Source: Streptomyces sp. SAI-135 (GTDB lineage: Bacteria; Actinomycetota; Actinomycetes; Streptomycetales; Streptomycetaceae). From it: 64,000 bases of DNA. Position 1 is the first letter of the stretch, and each line of letters starts with the position of its first letter. The notes below the pieces were generated by a model that had not been told where the DNA came from, made no database searches, and worked only from the letters and a program-made list of their open reading frames with translations. The DNA lies in the NCBI RefSeq assembly GCF_029893805.1, contig NZ_JARXYP010000002.1, forward strand, positions 6,138,001 to 6,202,000, written 5' to 3'. Made by a program: the position numbers and the translations under genes. Positions 7,533 to 15,561 of this stretch are shown one piece after another.

Positions 7533-8045
7533 TCACCTCCCGCTCGTCTCGCCCGCCAGGCCCTCGACGAGCCCGCGCAGCCGGACGAGCCCACGGGCGC
7601 TCTGGCTCTTGACCGTGCCCGGGGTCACGCGCAACGCCTCGGCGGTCTGCTCCACACTCCAGTCCTCCCAGAACCGCAGTACCAGGACCGCCCGGTAGCG
7701 GGGCGGCAGTTCCATCAGCGCGGCCTGCATCACCAGCCGCAGCTCGGGTGTGACGGCCGGCTCGGCGACGGCCGGCTCCGGGACCTCCTCGGTCGGCTCC
7801 TCCCGCCAACTCCGCTTGCGGTACTGGTCGATGAAGACGCGGGTGAGGATCGTACGGGCGTAGGCCTCGACGTTGCCGTCGCGGCGGATCCGGCCCCAGG
7901 AGGCGTACAGCTTCATCAGAGTCGTCTGGGTGAGGTCCTGGGCCTGGTGCCAGTCCCCGCACAGCAGGTACGCGCTGCGTCTGAGCTGCCCCTGCCGGGC
8001 CTCGGCGAACTCCCGGAACTCCCGCTCCCGGACTGCTTCCCGCAC
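7533..8045 (-). CDS. ECF RNA polymerase sigma factor, SigE family
   Basis: 170 residues from the GTG at 8045. Region 2 (about residues 5-70) has the AYLLCGDWHQAQDLTQ pattern that binds core polymerase and the -10 element. Region 4 (about 105-160) has MELPPRYRAVLVLRF and a helix-turn-helix ending GTVKSQSARGL that reads the -35. There is no region 1 or 3. An upstream GTG at 8108 is possible, but the start at 8045 has GGAGG nine bases before it and lies downstream of the candidate promoter at 8089-8116, whereas 8108 would precede the transcript start. It is coupled to the membrane-protein gene downstream. It probably drives its own promoter and the divergent one. Confidence 0.92.
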   Translation of the reverse strand: MREAVREREFREFAEARQGQLRRSAYLLCGDWHQAQDLTQTTLMKLYASWGRIRRDGNVEAYARTILTRVFIDQYRKRSWREEPTEEVPEPAVAEPAVTPELRLVMQAALMELPPRYRAVLVLRFWEDWSVEQTAEALRVTPGTVKSQSARGLVRLRGLVEGLAGETSGR

Positions 8046-8088
8046 CCGCCCCGACCCTCCGCCGAACCCGTCACACCTGTCCTTCAGA

Positions 8089-8116
8089 GGTACGGCGGGA
8101 CGCTCCACGAGGTTGC
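8089..8116 (-). promoter_or_regulatory. Candidate ECF promoter for the sigma-factor operon
   Basis: On the minus strand GCAACC (8116-8111) is followed after 16 bases by CGTACC (8094-8089). The AAC in the -35 and CGT in the -10 are hallmarks of ECF promoters. A mirrored copy faces the other way at 8149-8178. This suggests autoregulation, but no transcript start is known. Confidence 0.55.
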
Positions 8117-8148
8117 ACGCCCGGCAGGAAAACTTTCCGCACCCGTCC

Positions 8149-8178
8149 GTGCAACCCGTCCAGGCACCCGCCCCGTAC
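8149..8178 (+). promoter_or_regulatory. Candidate ECF promoter for the divergent secreted-protein gene
   Basis: GTGCAACC at 8149-8156 is followed after 17 bases by CGTAC at 8174-8178. It is the mirror of the promoter for the sigma-factor gene. Between the two lies the near-palindrome GGAAAACTTTCC. The spacing to the TTG start at 8217 is suitable for a short leader carrying GAGGAG. Confidence 0.55.
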
Positions 8179-8216
8179 TCCTCTCACGCAACCGACCCAC
8201 CGACAGAGGAGCAGCC

Positions 8217-8603
8217 TTGACGAACCGCCGTGCCATCCGACCCACCCGCCGCCTCCTGATCGGCGTCCTCGCGGGAACCGCCGCGGCCGTGGGCGGCTGG
8301 GCCGCGCTCGCGGACGCCGCGACGCCGTCGCCGACGTCGGCCCCTTCGACCCCGCCGTCGCCGGTCCCGTCCGCGGCGCCTTCCACGGCCCCCTCGGCTG
8401 TGCCGTCACCCGTGCCGAGCACGGTCCCGTCGGCGGGGCCGTCCGAGCCGAGCCCGGTCCCGGCAGCACCGACGACTGTGCCGAGCCCGGTGCCGACGGT
8501 CGTGCCGAAGGAGCGGCCGGCAACCGCCCCGAGCCCCGCTCCGGCGGAGCCGACCACCGTGGCGAGCCCCGTACCGTCGGTCGCGGAGCGGCCGTCGAAG
8601 TAG
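8217..8603 (+). CDS. Small secreted Pro/Ser/Thr-rich protein
   Basis: 128 residues from TTG at 8217, which has GAGGAG six bases upstream. A twin-Arg-containing basic start (NRRAIRPTRR) leads into a hydrophobic segment and an ALADA signal-peptidase site near residue 36. The remainder is low complexity: dozens of PSP, SPVPS and APS units with hardly any other residue. It could be a wall-spanning or mucin-like secreted chain. No enzyme motif is present. It is divergent from the ECF sigma gene and shares the promoter motif, so it is likely in that regulon. It resembles the Pro/Ser tail of the membrane protein at 7132-7524. Confidence 0.7.
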   Translation: MTNRRAIRPTRRLLIGVLAGTAAAVGGWAALADAATPSPTSAPSTPPSPVPSAAPSTAPSAVPSPVPSTVPSAGPSEPSPVPAAPTTVPSPVPTVVPKERPATAPSPAPAEPTTVASPVPSVAERPSK

Positions 8604-8637
8604 GCACCCCGGACCGGACCACGGGTGCGGCTTTCGC

Positions 8638-8673
8638 CGTGGCCGGCCGCGCAGTTCCTCGCGTCCCTGAGGG
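8638..8673 (+). repeat. Dispersed 36-bp repeat, copy 1
   Basis: Identical over 36 bases to 8789-8824. The core GCGCAGTTCCTCGCGTCCCT is a diverged reverse complement of the 88-bp array core at 4.2-4.5 kb. No gene lies between 8604 and 8854. Confidence 0.85.
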
Positions 8674-8788
8674 GCGGGACGTGGGTTGTCGGCGTCGGCC
8701 GGGCGGGGACGTGGACGGCCGTCCGGCCGGGGCGTGGTCCGTCACCCCAGCCGGCGGGGGCCGGTGCTGGTGCCGGAGTCGGGTACGT

Positions 8789-8824
8789 CGTGGCCGGCCG
8801 CGCAGTTCCTCGCGTCCCTGAGGG
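8789..8824 (+). repeat. Dispersed 36-bp repeat, copy 2
   Basis: Second identical copy, 151 bases after the first, ending about 30 bases before the stop of the acyltransferase gene on the other strand. Its position in the 3' gap suggests a role as an mRNA end or simply a tolerated insertion site. Confidence 0.85.
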
Positions 8825-8854
8825 CGGCGGAAGCACGGGCGTCGGTGCCCGCCC

Positions 8855-9928
8855 TCAGGGGCGTACCGGGCGGGGCGTCTCCCGGCGGAACGCCCACCGG
8901 AGCTCCGGTTCCACCACGCACCGCAGGGCGCGCCGGACCGGTGGGGCGCACAGGGCGGTCACGACGGCCGCGGCGGCGAGAGCGACCGTGGCCGTGCCGA
9001 GCGGGCCGTGGACCCAGGCGGGCCCGTACCAGCCCCAGGCCCGGGCGCCCTGGACGAGGAAGCCGTGCAGCAGATAGCCGTACAGCGTGCCCGCCCCGAG
9101 CACCGTGAACCAGGTCCGCCGCCCTGGCACCAGCGCGAAGAAGGACCCGACAAGGATCAGCGAGCACCCGAAGGCGATCAGCGTCATCACCGGGCCCGAC
9201 CAGGCGGGCGCGCCCAACTCCGGGGCGCTGTCCCGGTGGTACAGCCAGGCCGAGCTCATCCGCGGCGCGACCCAGTACGCCGCCACGAGCGCGACCGCGA
9301 ACACCGGCCCGGCGGCCAGCCGTACCGCCCGCCGGCGCACCAGCCGGAAGTGCTCGGGCCTGAGGGAGAGACCCAGTACGAAGTACGGCAGGAACTGCAG
9401 GACGCGCTGGAGGTCGAGGTCGTCGCCGATGGAGGGCGTGAGCGTCGCGAGCATCGCCACGGCGAGGGCGACCGGCACCGGATGCCGCACCCGCTGCCAC
9501 AGCGGAGTGGTCAGCCGCCACACGAACAACGCCGCCAGGAACCACGTCAGATACAGGGGATCGAGCAGACTCACCGGCCGGTCCGGCTCCTGGTCCGTCC
9601 ACCGCGTGAAGAAGGTGTACGCCGTCTCGAACACGACGTACGGCACGACGAGCCCGCCCACCAGCCGCCGCACCTTCCCCGGACTCGCGTCGAAGTTCCG
9701 CGAGAAGTACCCGGAGACGACGATGAACGCCGGCATGTGGAAGGCGTACACGAGCAGGTACAGCGCGGACACGCCCCGGCTCCCGTCCCGCAGCGGCTCC
9801 CACGCGTGCCCCACGGCGACCAGGACGATCGCCAGGTACTTGGCGTTGTCGAAGAAGGCGTCGCGCTCCGCGGGCCGCCGCGCCGCGAGCCCTTCCCGAG
9901 GGGCGGCCGTGACCAGTTGCTCGTGCAT
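8855..9928 (-). CDS. Acyltransferase family 3 membrane protein
   Basis: 357-residue integral membrane protein with about ten helices, matching the acyltransferase-3 (OafA/fucose-4-O-acetylase-like) family that acylates sugars or lipid-linked glycans. The conserved start is DAFFDNAKYLAIVLVAVGHAW with the key His of helix 1. A second family region is YAFHMPAFIVVSGYFSR (helix 2-3). Start ATG at 9928 is preceded by GTGAGG. It lies next to the MFS gene on the same strand, and 1.9 kb from the carbamoyl/heptose glycan cluster on the opposite strand. A role in decorating the same glycan is possible but not shown. Confidence 0.87.
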   Translation of the reverse strand: MHEQLVTAAPREGLAARRPAERDAFFDNAKYLAIVLVAVGHAWEPLRDGSRGVSALYLLVYAFHMPAFIVVSGYFSRNFDASPGKVRRLVGGLVVPYVVFETAYTFFTRWTDQEPDRPVSLLDPLYLTWFLAALFVWRLTTPLWQRVRHPVPVALAVAMLATLTPSIGDDLDLQRVLQFLPYFVLGLSLRPEHFRLVRRRAVRLAAGPVFAVALVAAYWVAPRMSSAWLYHRDSAPELGAPAWSGPVMTLIAFGCSLILVGSFFALVPGRRTWFTVLGAGTLYGYLLHGFLVQGARAWGWYGPAWVHGPLGTATVALAAAAVVTALCAPPVRRALRCVVEPELRWAFRRETPRPVRP

Positions 9929-10003
9929 CCCCGGCGCCTCACCACTCGGGGAACGGCCCAAACTTCGTACCTGTGTGCCGGCCGTCCCCCGCGGGGCCGA
10001 TCC

Positions 10004-11368
10004 TCAGGCCGCCGTCCGCAGCGCCTCCCGTCCCGTCACCTCGCCGCCCGGTTTCGCCGCCAGGGCCACGGGCCCCGGTGTGCGGCGGGCCCGCACCAGG
10101 AACCCCGTCCCGATCGCGCCGGCGATGAGCAGGCCACCGGTCACGAGGGCCCCGCGTGCCCCGGCCAGCTCCATGAGCAGGCCGAGCGCGGGCGGGCCGC
10201 CGAGGCTCCACACCGTGCCGATGCTGCTCCACGCACCGAGGACGCGCCCGCGCAGATGAGGGGGCGGGTCGGTCTGCAGGACGGCCGTTCCCGCGGTGTC
10301 GGAGACGGACTCCAGCACGGCCATGGGCAGGACCAGCACCAGCAGGACGGCCACCGACGGCGAGAGCCCCGCCGCCAGCTGAAGCAGCGCGCCCGCGGCG
10401 GCCAGGGTGCCCACCAGCCGCACGGAGGGCCGCCGCAGCCGGGCGCCGAGGAACGCGCCCAGGATGCCGCCGACGGCGAGGACGGCGGAGACCGTGCCGA
10501 AGGCCCCCGCACCGCCCGCGAGCGGCCCGGTGACGAGCACGGCCAGGGTCAGCCCGTAGTTGCGGCCGAGGACCGCGCTGATCCCGGTGATGCCGGCGAG
10601 CGCGACCAGGCGGGGCCGGCGCGCGAAGAAGCGCAGGCCGCCCCGGACGGTCGTGTCGGCGCCGTCCCCGGTCCGCGCGGCGGCCGGGGTGCCCGGCCCG
10701 GCGGCCGGCGCCGCCCCGGGCGCGGGGCGCAGGAACGGCACGACCGCGGCGACGAACAGGAAGGACAGGCCGTTGGCCGCGTACGCGGCGGCCGTGCCGA
10801 GGAAGCCGACCGTCACCCCGGCCAGGGCGGTCCCGACGAGCCGGCCAGCGCTGTGCACCAGCGCGCCGACGCCGATGGCGGAGGGGACGTCCTCCGGCGG
10901 GACGAGGTCGTTGCCGAGCAGGGCGCACGCCGGCCCGTCGACGGTGGCGATGGTGCCGGTCACGGCGGCCAGCACCAGCAGGGACGTCATGTCGAGCCGG
11001 TCCAGCGCCACCAGCACGGCCGTGACGAAGGCGACCGCGCCGAGGAGGGTCTGGCTGACGGCCGCCGTCAGTTTGCGCGACCAGCGGTCCACGGCCGCTC
11101 CGCCCAGCAGGCTCATGAAGAGGGCGGGACCTGCCTGGACGGACATCGACAGCCCCGTCGCGGCGGCGGACCCGGTGATCTGCAGGACGAGCAGGTTCTG
11201 CACGGTGAGCTGCATCCAGGTGCCGACGTTCGACACGAGGTTCGCGACGGACCACCAGCGCATGCTGCGGTGTCTCAGGGAGCGCCACGGCGAGCGCGAC
11301 GACTCCCGGGGCGGAGCCGCGGCGGGCGTGGCGGCGGCAGGGCAGGCGGGAACAGGGGCGGAAGACAC
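10004..11368 (-). CDS. MFS transporter, EntS-like (MFS_3 type)
   Basis: 454-residue transporter with about twelve helices. WWSVANLVSNVGTWMQLTVQNLLV in the first helix and LLGGAAVDRWSRK in the loop between helices 2 and 3 (the MFS A-motif position) are typical of the EntS/MFS_3 drug and siderophore exporters. The N-terminal 25 residues are Ala/Pro-rich. The GTG start at 11368 lacks a strong ribosome-binding site. It is divergent from the glycan cluster across a 500-base gap, so the two could share regulation and it could export the cluster's product. That is inference. Confidence 0.88.
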   Translation of the reverse strand: MSSAPVPACPAAATPAAAPPRESSRSPWRSLRHRSMRWWSVANLVSNVGTWMQLTVQNLLVLQITGSAAATGLSMSVQAGPALFMSLLGGAAVDRWSRKLTAAVSQTLLGAVAFVTAVLVALDRLDMTSLLVLAAVTGTIATVDGPACALLGNDLVPPEDVPSAIGVGALVHSAGRLVGTALAGVTVGFLGTAAAYAANGLSFLFVAAVVPFLRPAPGAAPAAGPGTPAAARTGDGADTTVRGGLRFFARRPRLVALAGITGISAVLGRNYGLTLAVLVTGPLAGGAGAFGTVSAVLAVGGILGAFLGARLRRPSVRLVGTLAAAGALLQLAAGLSPSVAVLLVLVLPMAVLESVSDTAGTAVLQTDPPPHLRGRVLGAWSSIGTVWSLGGPPALGLLMELAGARGALVTGGLLIAGAIGTGFLVRARRTPGPVALAAKPGGEVTGREALRTAA

Positions 11369-11870
11369 AGTGGGGTACCCGGAGGACGAAGTAGCAGGTC
11401 AGACAGGTAGGCGAAACCGAGGAACGCCGGCTGCACTGCGCGGCCGTCCACCGAGTCGGTCACGGCGCGGACCATCGTGACAGACCTGCCCGGCCCGTCC
11501 GCCGCGGTGCGCCGCGCGCGAGCGCCCGAGCGGGTCCAACTGCCGGGCCCGTTCTCGCCAGTTGCCCGGCCGAGTGCGGTTGCTCACAGAAGGAGCAGAG
11601 TTCAACGCATGGAGCCGGGCTGCGCTCGCGGCGACCGGGCGTTCCCCGTCAGCGGTCGCGCGGGATGGGACCTATCTGCACAATAGGGATCAAAGCGTGA
11701 AAGCAACTGGCATAAGACTTTCGTTCATTTCCGTCGGGAAAACGGCGGCCGTGACCAGCCAGGCCCGTGTTCCAGACGCACGTTCGGGTGCGTCCCGGCC
11801 ACTCCTGTTCTTTCACTCCTCTCCAAAAAGCCGCTCGCACCGCCCCGCGAGCACGGCTGAAGGACGTCCC
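11369..11870. other. Divergent upstream region of MFS gene and glycan cluster
   Basis: No supported gene. The stretch 11640-11765 is clearly more AT-rich than its surroundings and is the best place for the cluster promoter, but I cannot define -10/-35 pairs with confidence. A 25-codon frame starting at 11610 lies 13 bases after AGAAGGAG, too far for a good start. Confidence 0.5.
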
Positions 11871-12866
11871 ATGACTGATGCTTCCTCTCGCGTGCCCTGG
11901 CGCCGCGCCCTGGTGACCGGCGGTGCCGGCTTCCTCGGCAGCCATCTGTGCGAGCGCCTGCTGGATTCAGGTGTCGAAGTCGACTGCGCGGACAACCTCT
12001 CGTCCGGAGCACGTCAGAACATCGCCCACCTGGAGGGCCGCGCCGGATTCAGGTTCGTGGAGTGCGACGTCTCCGCGCCCGAGTGCCCGGGGCGCCTGCC
12101 GGGACCGTACGACCTCGTCCTGCACTTCGCCTGTCCCGCCTCGCCCGCCGACTACCTGCGGCTGCCCCTGGAGACGCTCGACGCCGGGAGTCTCGGCACC
12201 CGCACCATGCTGGCCCTCGCCGAACGCGACCGGGCCCGCTTCCTGCTCGCCTCGACCTCCGAGGTGTACGGCGACCCCCTGGTGCACCCGCAGCGCGAGG
12301 ACTACTGGGGCAACGTCAACCCGGTGGGTCCGCGCAGCGTGTACGACGAGTCCAAGCGGTTCGCCGAGGCGCTGGTCACCGCCCATGTACGCGTCAAGGA
12401 CGCCGACGCGGGCATCGTCCGCCTGTTCAACACCTACGGGCCGCGCATGCGCGCCCACGACGGCCGTGCCGTGCCCACGTTCGTCTGCCAGGCCCTGGCC
12501 GACGAGCCCCTGACGGTGGCGGGCGACGGCAGCCAGACACGGTCCCTGTGCTACGTCGACGACACCGTCGACGGAATCCTGCTGGTGGCCGCGAGCCGCT
12601 CGGTACGGCCCGTGAACATCGGCGGCACCGACGAGGTCGCGGTCCGCGACATCGCCCGCCGGGTGGTGGAACTGGCGGGCTCCTCCTCACGCATCGAGTT
12701 CGTCGACCGCCCCGTCGACGACCCGCAGCGCCGCCGCCCGGACACCCGGCTGGCCCGTGAACTGCTGGGCTGGACGCCCAAGGTGCCCTGGGAGGAAGGC
12801 ATCAAGCAGACCATCGCCCACTTCGCCGCGGCGCGGCCGACGCGGGAGCCGATCAGGCAGCTCTGA
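11871..12866 (+). CDS. UDP-glucuronate decarboxylase-like (UDP-xylose synthase) SDR
   Basis: 331 residues, extended SDR fold. NAD-binding motif GGAGFLGSHL at about residue 17, the HFACPASPADY block, LLASTSEVYGDPLVHPQ (catalytic Ser/Thr), a YDESK catalytic Tyr-Lys pair, RLFNTYGPRM, and LGWTPKVPWEEGIKQTI at the end all match UDP-xylose synthase closely. That enzyme oxidises and decarboxylates UDP-glucuronate to UDP-xylose or its 4-keto form. Start ATG with AAGGA upstream. It is first in the cluster. An alternative is another nucleotide-sugar epimerase, for example one acting on NDP-heptose, because UXS and HldD share the fold. The signature blocks favour UXS. Confidence 0.85.
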   Translation: MTDASSRVPWRRALVTGGAGFLGSHLCERLLDSGVEVDCADNLSSGARQNIAHLEGRAGFRFVECDVSAPECPGRLPGPYDLVLHFACPASPADYLRLPLETLDAGSLGTRTMLALAERDRARFLLASTSEVYGDPLVHPQREDYWGNVNPVGPRSVYDESKRFAEALVTAHVRVKDADAGIVRLFNTYGPRMRAHDGRAVPTFVCQALADEPLTVAGDGSQTRSLCYVDDTVDGILLVAASRSVRPVNIGGTDEVAVRDIARRVVELAGSSSRIEFVDRPVDDPQRRRPDTRLARELLGWTPKVPWEEGIKQTIAHFAAARPTREPIRQL

Positions 12867-12913
12867 GCCCGCGCGCCGAGAAGTCGTCCACCACGCCGCC
12901 CCGGAGGAACCTC

Positions 12914-14548
12914 ATGCGTGTCCTGGGAATCAACGCCCTCTTCCACGACCCGGCCGCCGCCCTGGTCATGGACGGCAGGATCGTGGCAGCCGCGGAGGAG
13001 GAGCGCTTCAGCCGCCGCAAGCACGGCAAGCGGCCCATCCCCTTCTCCGCGTGGGAACTGCCCGAACTGTCCGCCCGCTGGTGCCTGGAGCAGGCCGGTC
13101 TCACCCCGGCCGACCTCGACGCGGTCGCCTACTCCTACGACCCCGAACTCGCCCGCCCGGCAGACCAGCTGGGCCTGGACGACCCCTGGGACCACCTGCG
13201 CCAGGAGTACGCCCGCCGGGCCCCCGAGTTCCTGGCCGAGGCCCTGCCCGGACTCGACCCCGGCAAGGTGCGCTTCGTCCCGCACCACGTCGCCCACGCC
13301 GCCTCCGCAGGCCAGGCCTCCCCCTACCCGGACTGCGCCGTCCTCGTCCTGGACGGCCGCGGCGAGTGCGGCTCCCACCTCGCGGGCCGCTACGCCCGCC
13401 GCGAGCTCGCCGTGCTGGGGACGCAGTCGCTGCCCGACTCCCTGGGCCTGTTCTACGAGGACCTCACCCAGCACCTCGGCTTCCTGCGCAGCAGCGACGA
13501 GTTCAAGGTGATGGCCCTGGCGTCGTACGGCCGCCCACGCTTCCTGGAGCACCTGCGGGAGTACGTCCACCTGGAGGGGGAGGGCGGCTTCCGGGCCCGT
13601 CCGGTCCCCTGGTCCTCGCTGGTGCCCGCGCGTGCGGCGGGCGACCCGTGGACCGCGGACCACGCCGACGCCGCCGCCAGCGCCCAGGCGTGCCTGGAGG
13701 AGGTCCTGCTCGGCCTGGTGCGCTGGCTGCACGAGCGCACCGGCGAGGAGGTGCTGACGCTGGCGGGCGGGGTGGCGCTCAACTGCGTGGCCAACACCCG
13801 GCTGCACCGGGAGGGCCCCTTCGACCGCATCTGGGTGCAGCCCGCGGCCGGGGACGCGGGCACGGCCCTCGGCGCCGCGCTGCACGTCGCGCACCAGAAG
13901 GAGACGGTCGAGGCCATGCCGACGGCCGCCCTGGGGCGCGGCTGGAGCGACGAGGAACTGCGGGAATGGCTGGAGCGTGCCGCCGTCCCCTACGAGGAGC
14001 CCGCCGACATCGCCGACACCGTCGCCGAGGAGCTCGCCCGGGACGGCATCGTGGCCTGGTTCCAGGGGCGCAGCGAGTACGGCCCCCGGGCCCTGGGCCA
14101 CCGGTCCCTGCTGGCCCACCCCGGCCGGCCCGGGAACCTGGAACGCCTCAACGCGGTGAAGGGCCGGGAGGAGTTCCGCCCGGTCGCCCCCATGGTGCTG
14201 GCGGAGCGGGCCGCGGAGCTCTTCGACGGGCCCCTGCCCAGCCCCTACATGCTCTTCGTGCACGAGGTAGCCGCCGAGTGGCGCGACCGCATCCCGGCCG
14301 TCGTCCACGTGGACGGCACGGCCCGGATCCAGACCGTGGACCGCGACGCGGAGCCGCTGGTGGCCCGGATGATCGAGGGCTTCGAACGGCGCACCGGGCT
14401 GCCCGTGGTGGTCAACACCAGCCTCAACACGGCAGGACGGCCCATGGTCGACGACCCGCGGGACGCCCTGGAGTGCTTCGGGTCCGCGCCCGTGGACCTG
14501 CTGGCCCTCGGGCCGTTCGCGATCCGGCGGAAGGGCATGTTCGCGTGA
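12914..14548 (+). CDS. O-carbamoyltransferase (NodU/CmcH family)
   Basis: 544 residues. Carbamoyltransferases of this family use carbamoyl phosphate and ATP to carbamoylate hydroxyl groups on sugars or antibiotics. The N-terminal Kae1-like domain starts MRVLGINALFHDPAAALV and has EEERFSRRKHGKRPIPF. The metal-binding HHVAHAASA motif is at about residue 120, and LAGGVALNCVANTRL is near residue 285. The C-terminal domain has the WFQGRSEYGPRALGHRSLLA signature. Length is typical. It has a strong GGAGGAA site. Its stop overlaps the next start by GTGA. The acceptor is probably a hydroxyl on the glycan built by the neighbouring transferases. Confidence 0.95.
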   Translation: MRVLGINALFHDPAAALVMDGRIVAAAEEERFSRRKHGKRPIPFSAWELPELSARWCLEQAGLTPADLDAVAYSYDPELARPADQLGLDDPWDHLRQEYARRAPEFLAEALPGLDPGKVRFVPHHVAHAASAGQASPYPDCAVLVLDGRGECGSHLAGRYARRELAVLGTQSLPDSLGLFYEDLTQHLGFLRSSDEFKVMALASYGRPRFLEHLREYVHLEGEGGFRARPVPWSSLVPARAAGDPWTADHADAAASAQACLEEVLLGLVRWLHERTGEEVLTLAGGVALNCVANTRLHREGPFDRIWVQPAAGDAGTALGAALHVAHQKETVEAMPTAALGRGWSDEELREWLERAAVPYEEPADIADTVAEELARDGIVAWFQGRSEYGPRALGHRSLLAHPGRPGNLERLNAVKGREEFRPVAPMVLAERAAELFDGPLPSPYMLFVHEVAAEWRDRIPAVVHVDGTARIQTVDRDAEPLVARMIEGFERRTGLPVVVNTSLNTAGRPMVDDPRDALECFGSAPVDLLALGPFAIRRKGMFA

Positions 14549-15561
14549 CGGACACCCCTTCTTCCTTCTCCTCCGTTCCGGCCTACGCCGTCGTCGTGCC
14601 GACCATCGGGCGCCCCTGTCTGGCCGACTGCCTGCGCGCGCTCGCGGCCGCCACCGGTCATCCGCCCACCGAGGTCGTCGTGGTCGACGACCGTCCGGCC
14701 CCGGCCGGGGAACTGCCGCTGGAGGCCGCGGGCGTCCTGCGCGGGCGCCTGCGGACCCTGCGCAGCGGCGGACGCGGCCCCGCGGCCGCCCGCAACACGG
14801 GCTGGCGCACGGTCACCGCCCCCTGGACCGTCTTCCTCGACGACGACGTCCAGGTGCTGCCTGACTGGTCCCGTCTGCTCGCCGAGGACCTCGCGGGCGC
14901 CGACGGGGCCACCGGCGGGATCCAGGGCCGGCTCTGCGTCCCGCTGCCCGCCGACCGCCGGCCGACGGACTGGGAGCGCGGCACGGCCGGGCTGGAACGG
15001 GCCGCCTGGGCCACGGCGGACATGGCCTACCGCACGGCCGCGCTGGCGCAGGTCCACGGCTTCGACGAGCGGTTCCCCCGGGCCTTCCGCGAGGACGCCG
15101 ACCTGGCGCTGCGGGTGCGGGACGCCGGCTGGACGCTGCGCCGCGGCCGGCGCACCACCCGCCACCCGGTCCGCCCGGCCGACCGCTGGGTGTCGGTACG
15201 GACCCAGCGCGGCAACGCGGACGACGCCCTGATGACCCGCCTGCACGGGCGCGACTGGTGGATCCGCGCCGGCGCGCCCCGAGGACGGCTCGCCCGGCAT
15301 GCCCTGGTGACGGCCGGCGCGCTCGTCGCGGCCGGGTGCGCGGCGGCCGGCAGACCCCGCGCCGCGGGCGCCGCCGCAGCGCTGTGGGCGCTGGGCACGG
15401 CCGAGTTCGCCCTGGCCCGCATCGCGCCGGGCCCGCGCACCGCCCGCGAGATCACCACCATGCTCGCCACCAGCGTGGTCATCCCGCCCCTCGCGGTCCG
15501 CCACTGGGCGGACGGCCTGATACGCCACCGGGGCGCCGCACCGCTCGGGGGCACGCGGTGA
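14545..15561 (+). CDS. Family 2 glycosyltransferase, membrane-associated
   Basis: 338 residues. GT-A fold: AYAVVVPTIGRP nucleotide-binding strand, VVVVDDRPAP, then FLDDDVQVLPDW as the metal-binding DxD equivalent (about residue 97), and an FREDADLALRVRDAGW segment with the catalytic-base ED pair. The last 90 residues contain two hydrophobic stretches that could anchor it to the membrane. GTG start overlaps the carbamoyltransferase stop. Donor and acceptor unknown. UDP-xylose from the first cluster gene is one candidate donor. Confidence 0.88.
   Translation: MTDTPSSFSSVPAYAVVVPTIGRPCLADCLRALAAATGHPPTEVVVVDDRPAPAGELPLEAAGVLRGRLRTLRSGGRGPAAARNTGWRTVTAPWTVFLDDDVQVLPDWSRLLAEDLAGADGATGGIQGRLCVPLPADRRPTDWERGTAGLERAAWATADMAYRTAALAQVHGFDERFPRAFREDADLALRVRDAGWTLRRGRRTTRHPVRPADRWVSVRTQRGNADDALMTRLHGRDWWIRAGAPRGRLARHALVTAGALVAAGCAAAGRPRAAGAAAALWALGTAEFALARIAPGPRTAREITTMLATSVVIPPLAVRHWADGLIRHRGAAPLGGTR

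Noticed and set aside
9008..11410. 800-codon plus-strand frame opposite the acyltransferase and MFS genes
   Set aside because: Composition is Gln/Arg/Gly/Pro-rich without any motif. The opposite strand has clear membrane proteins.
11562..11870. Longer N-terminus of the UDP-xylose-synthase-like gene
   Set aside because: The frame is open upstream but the Rossmann motif starts right after ATG 11871, which has an SD.
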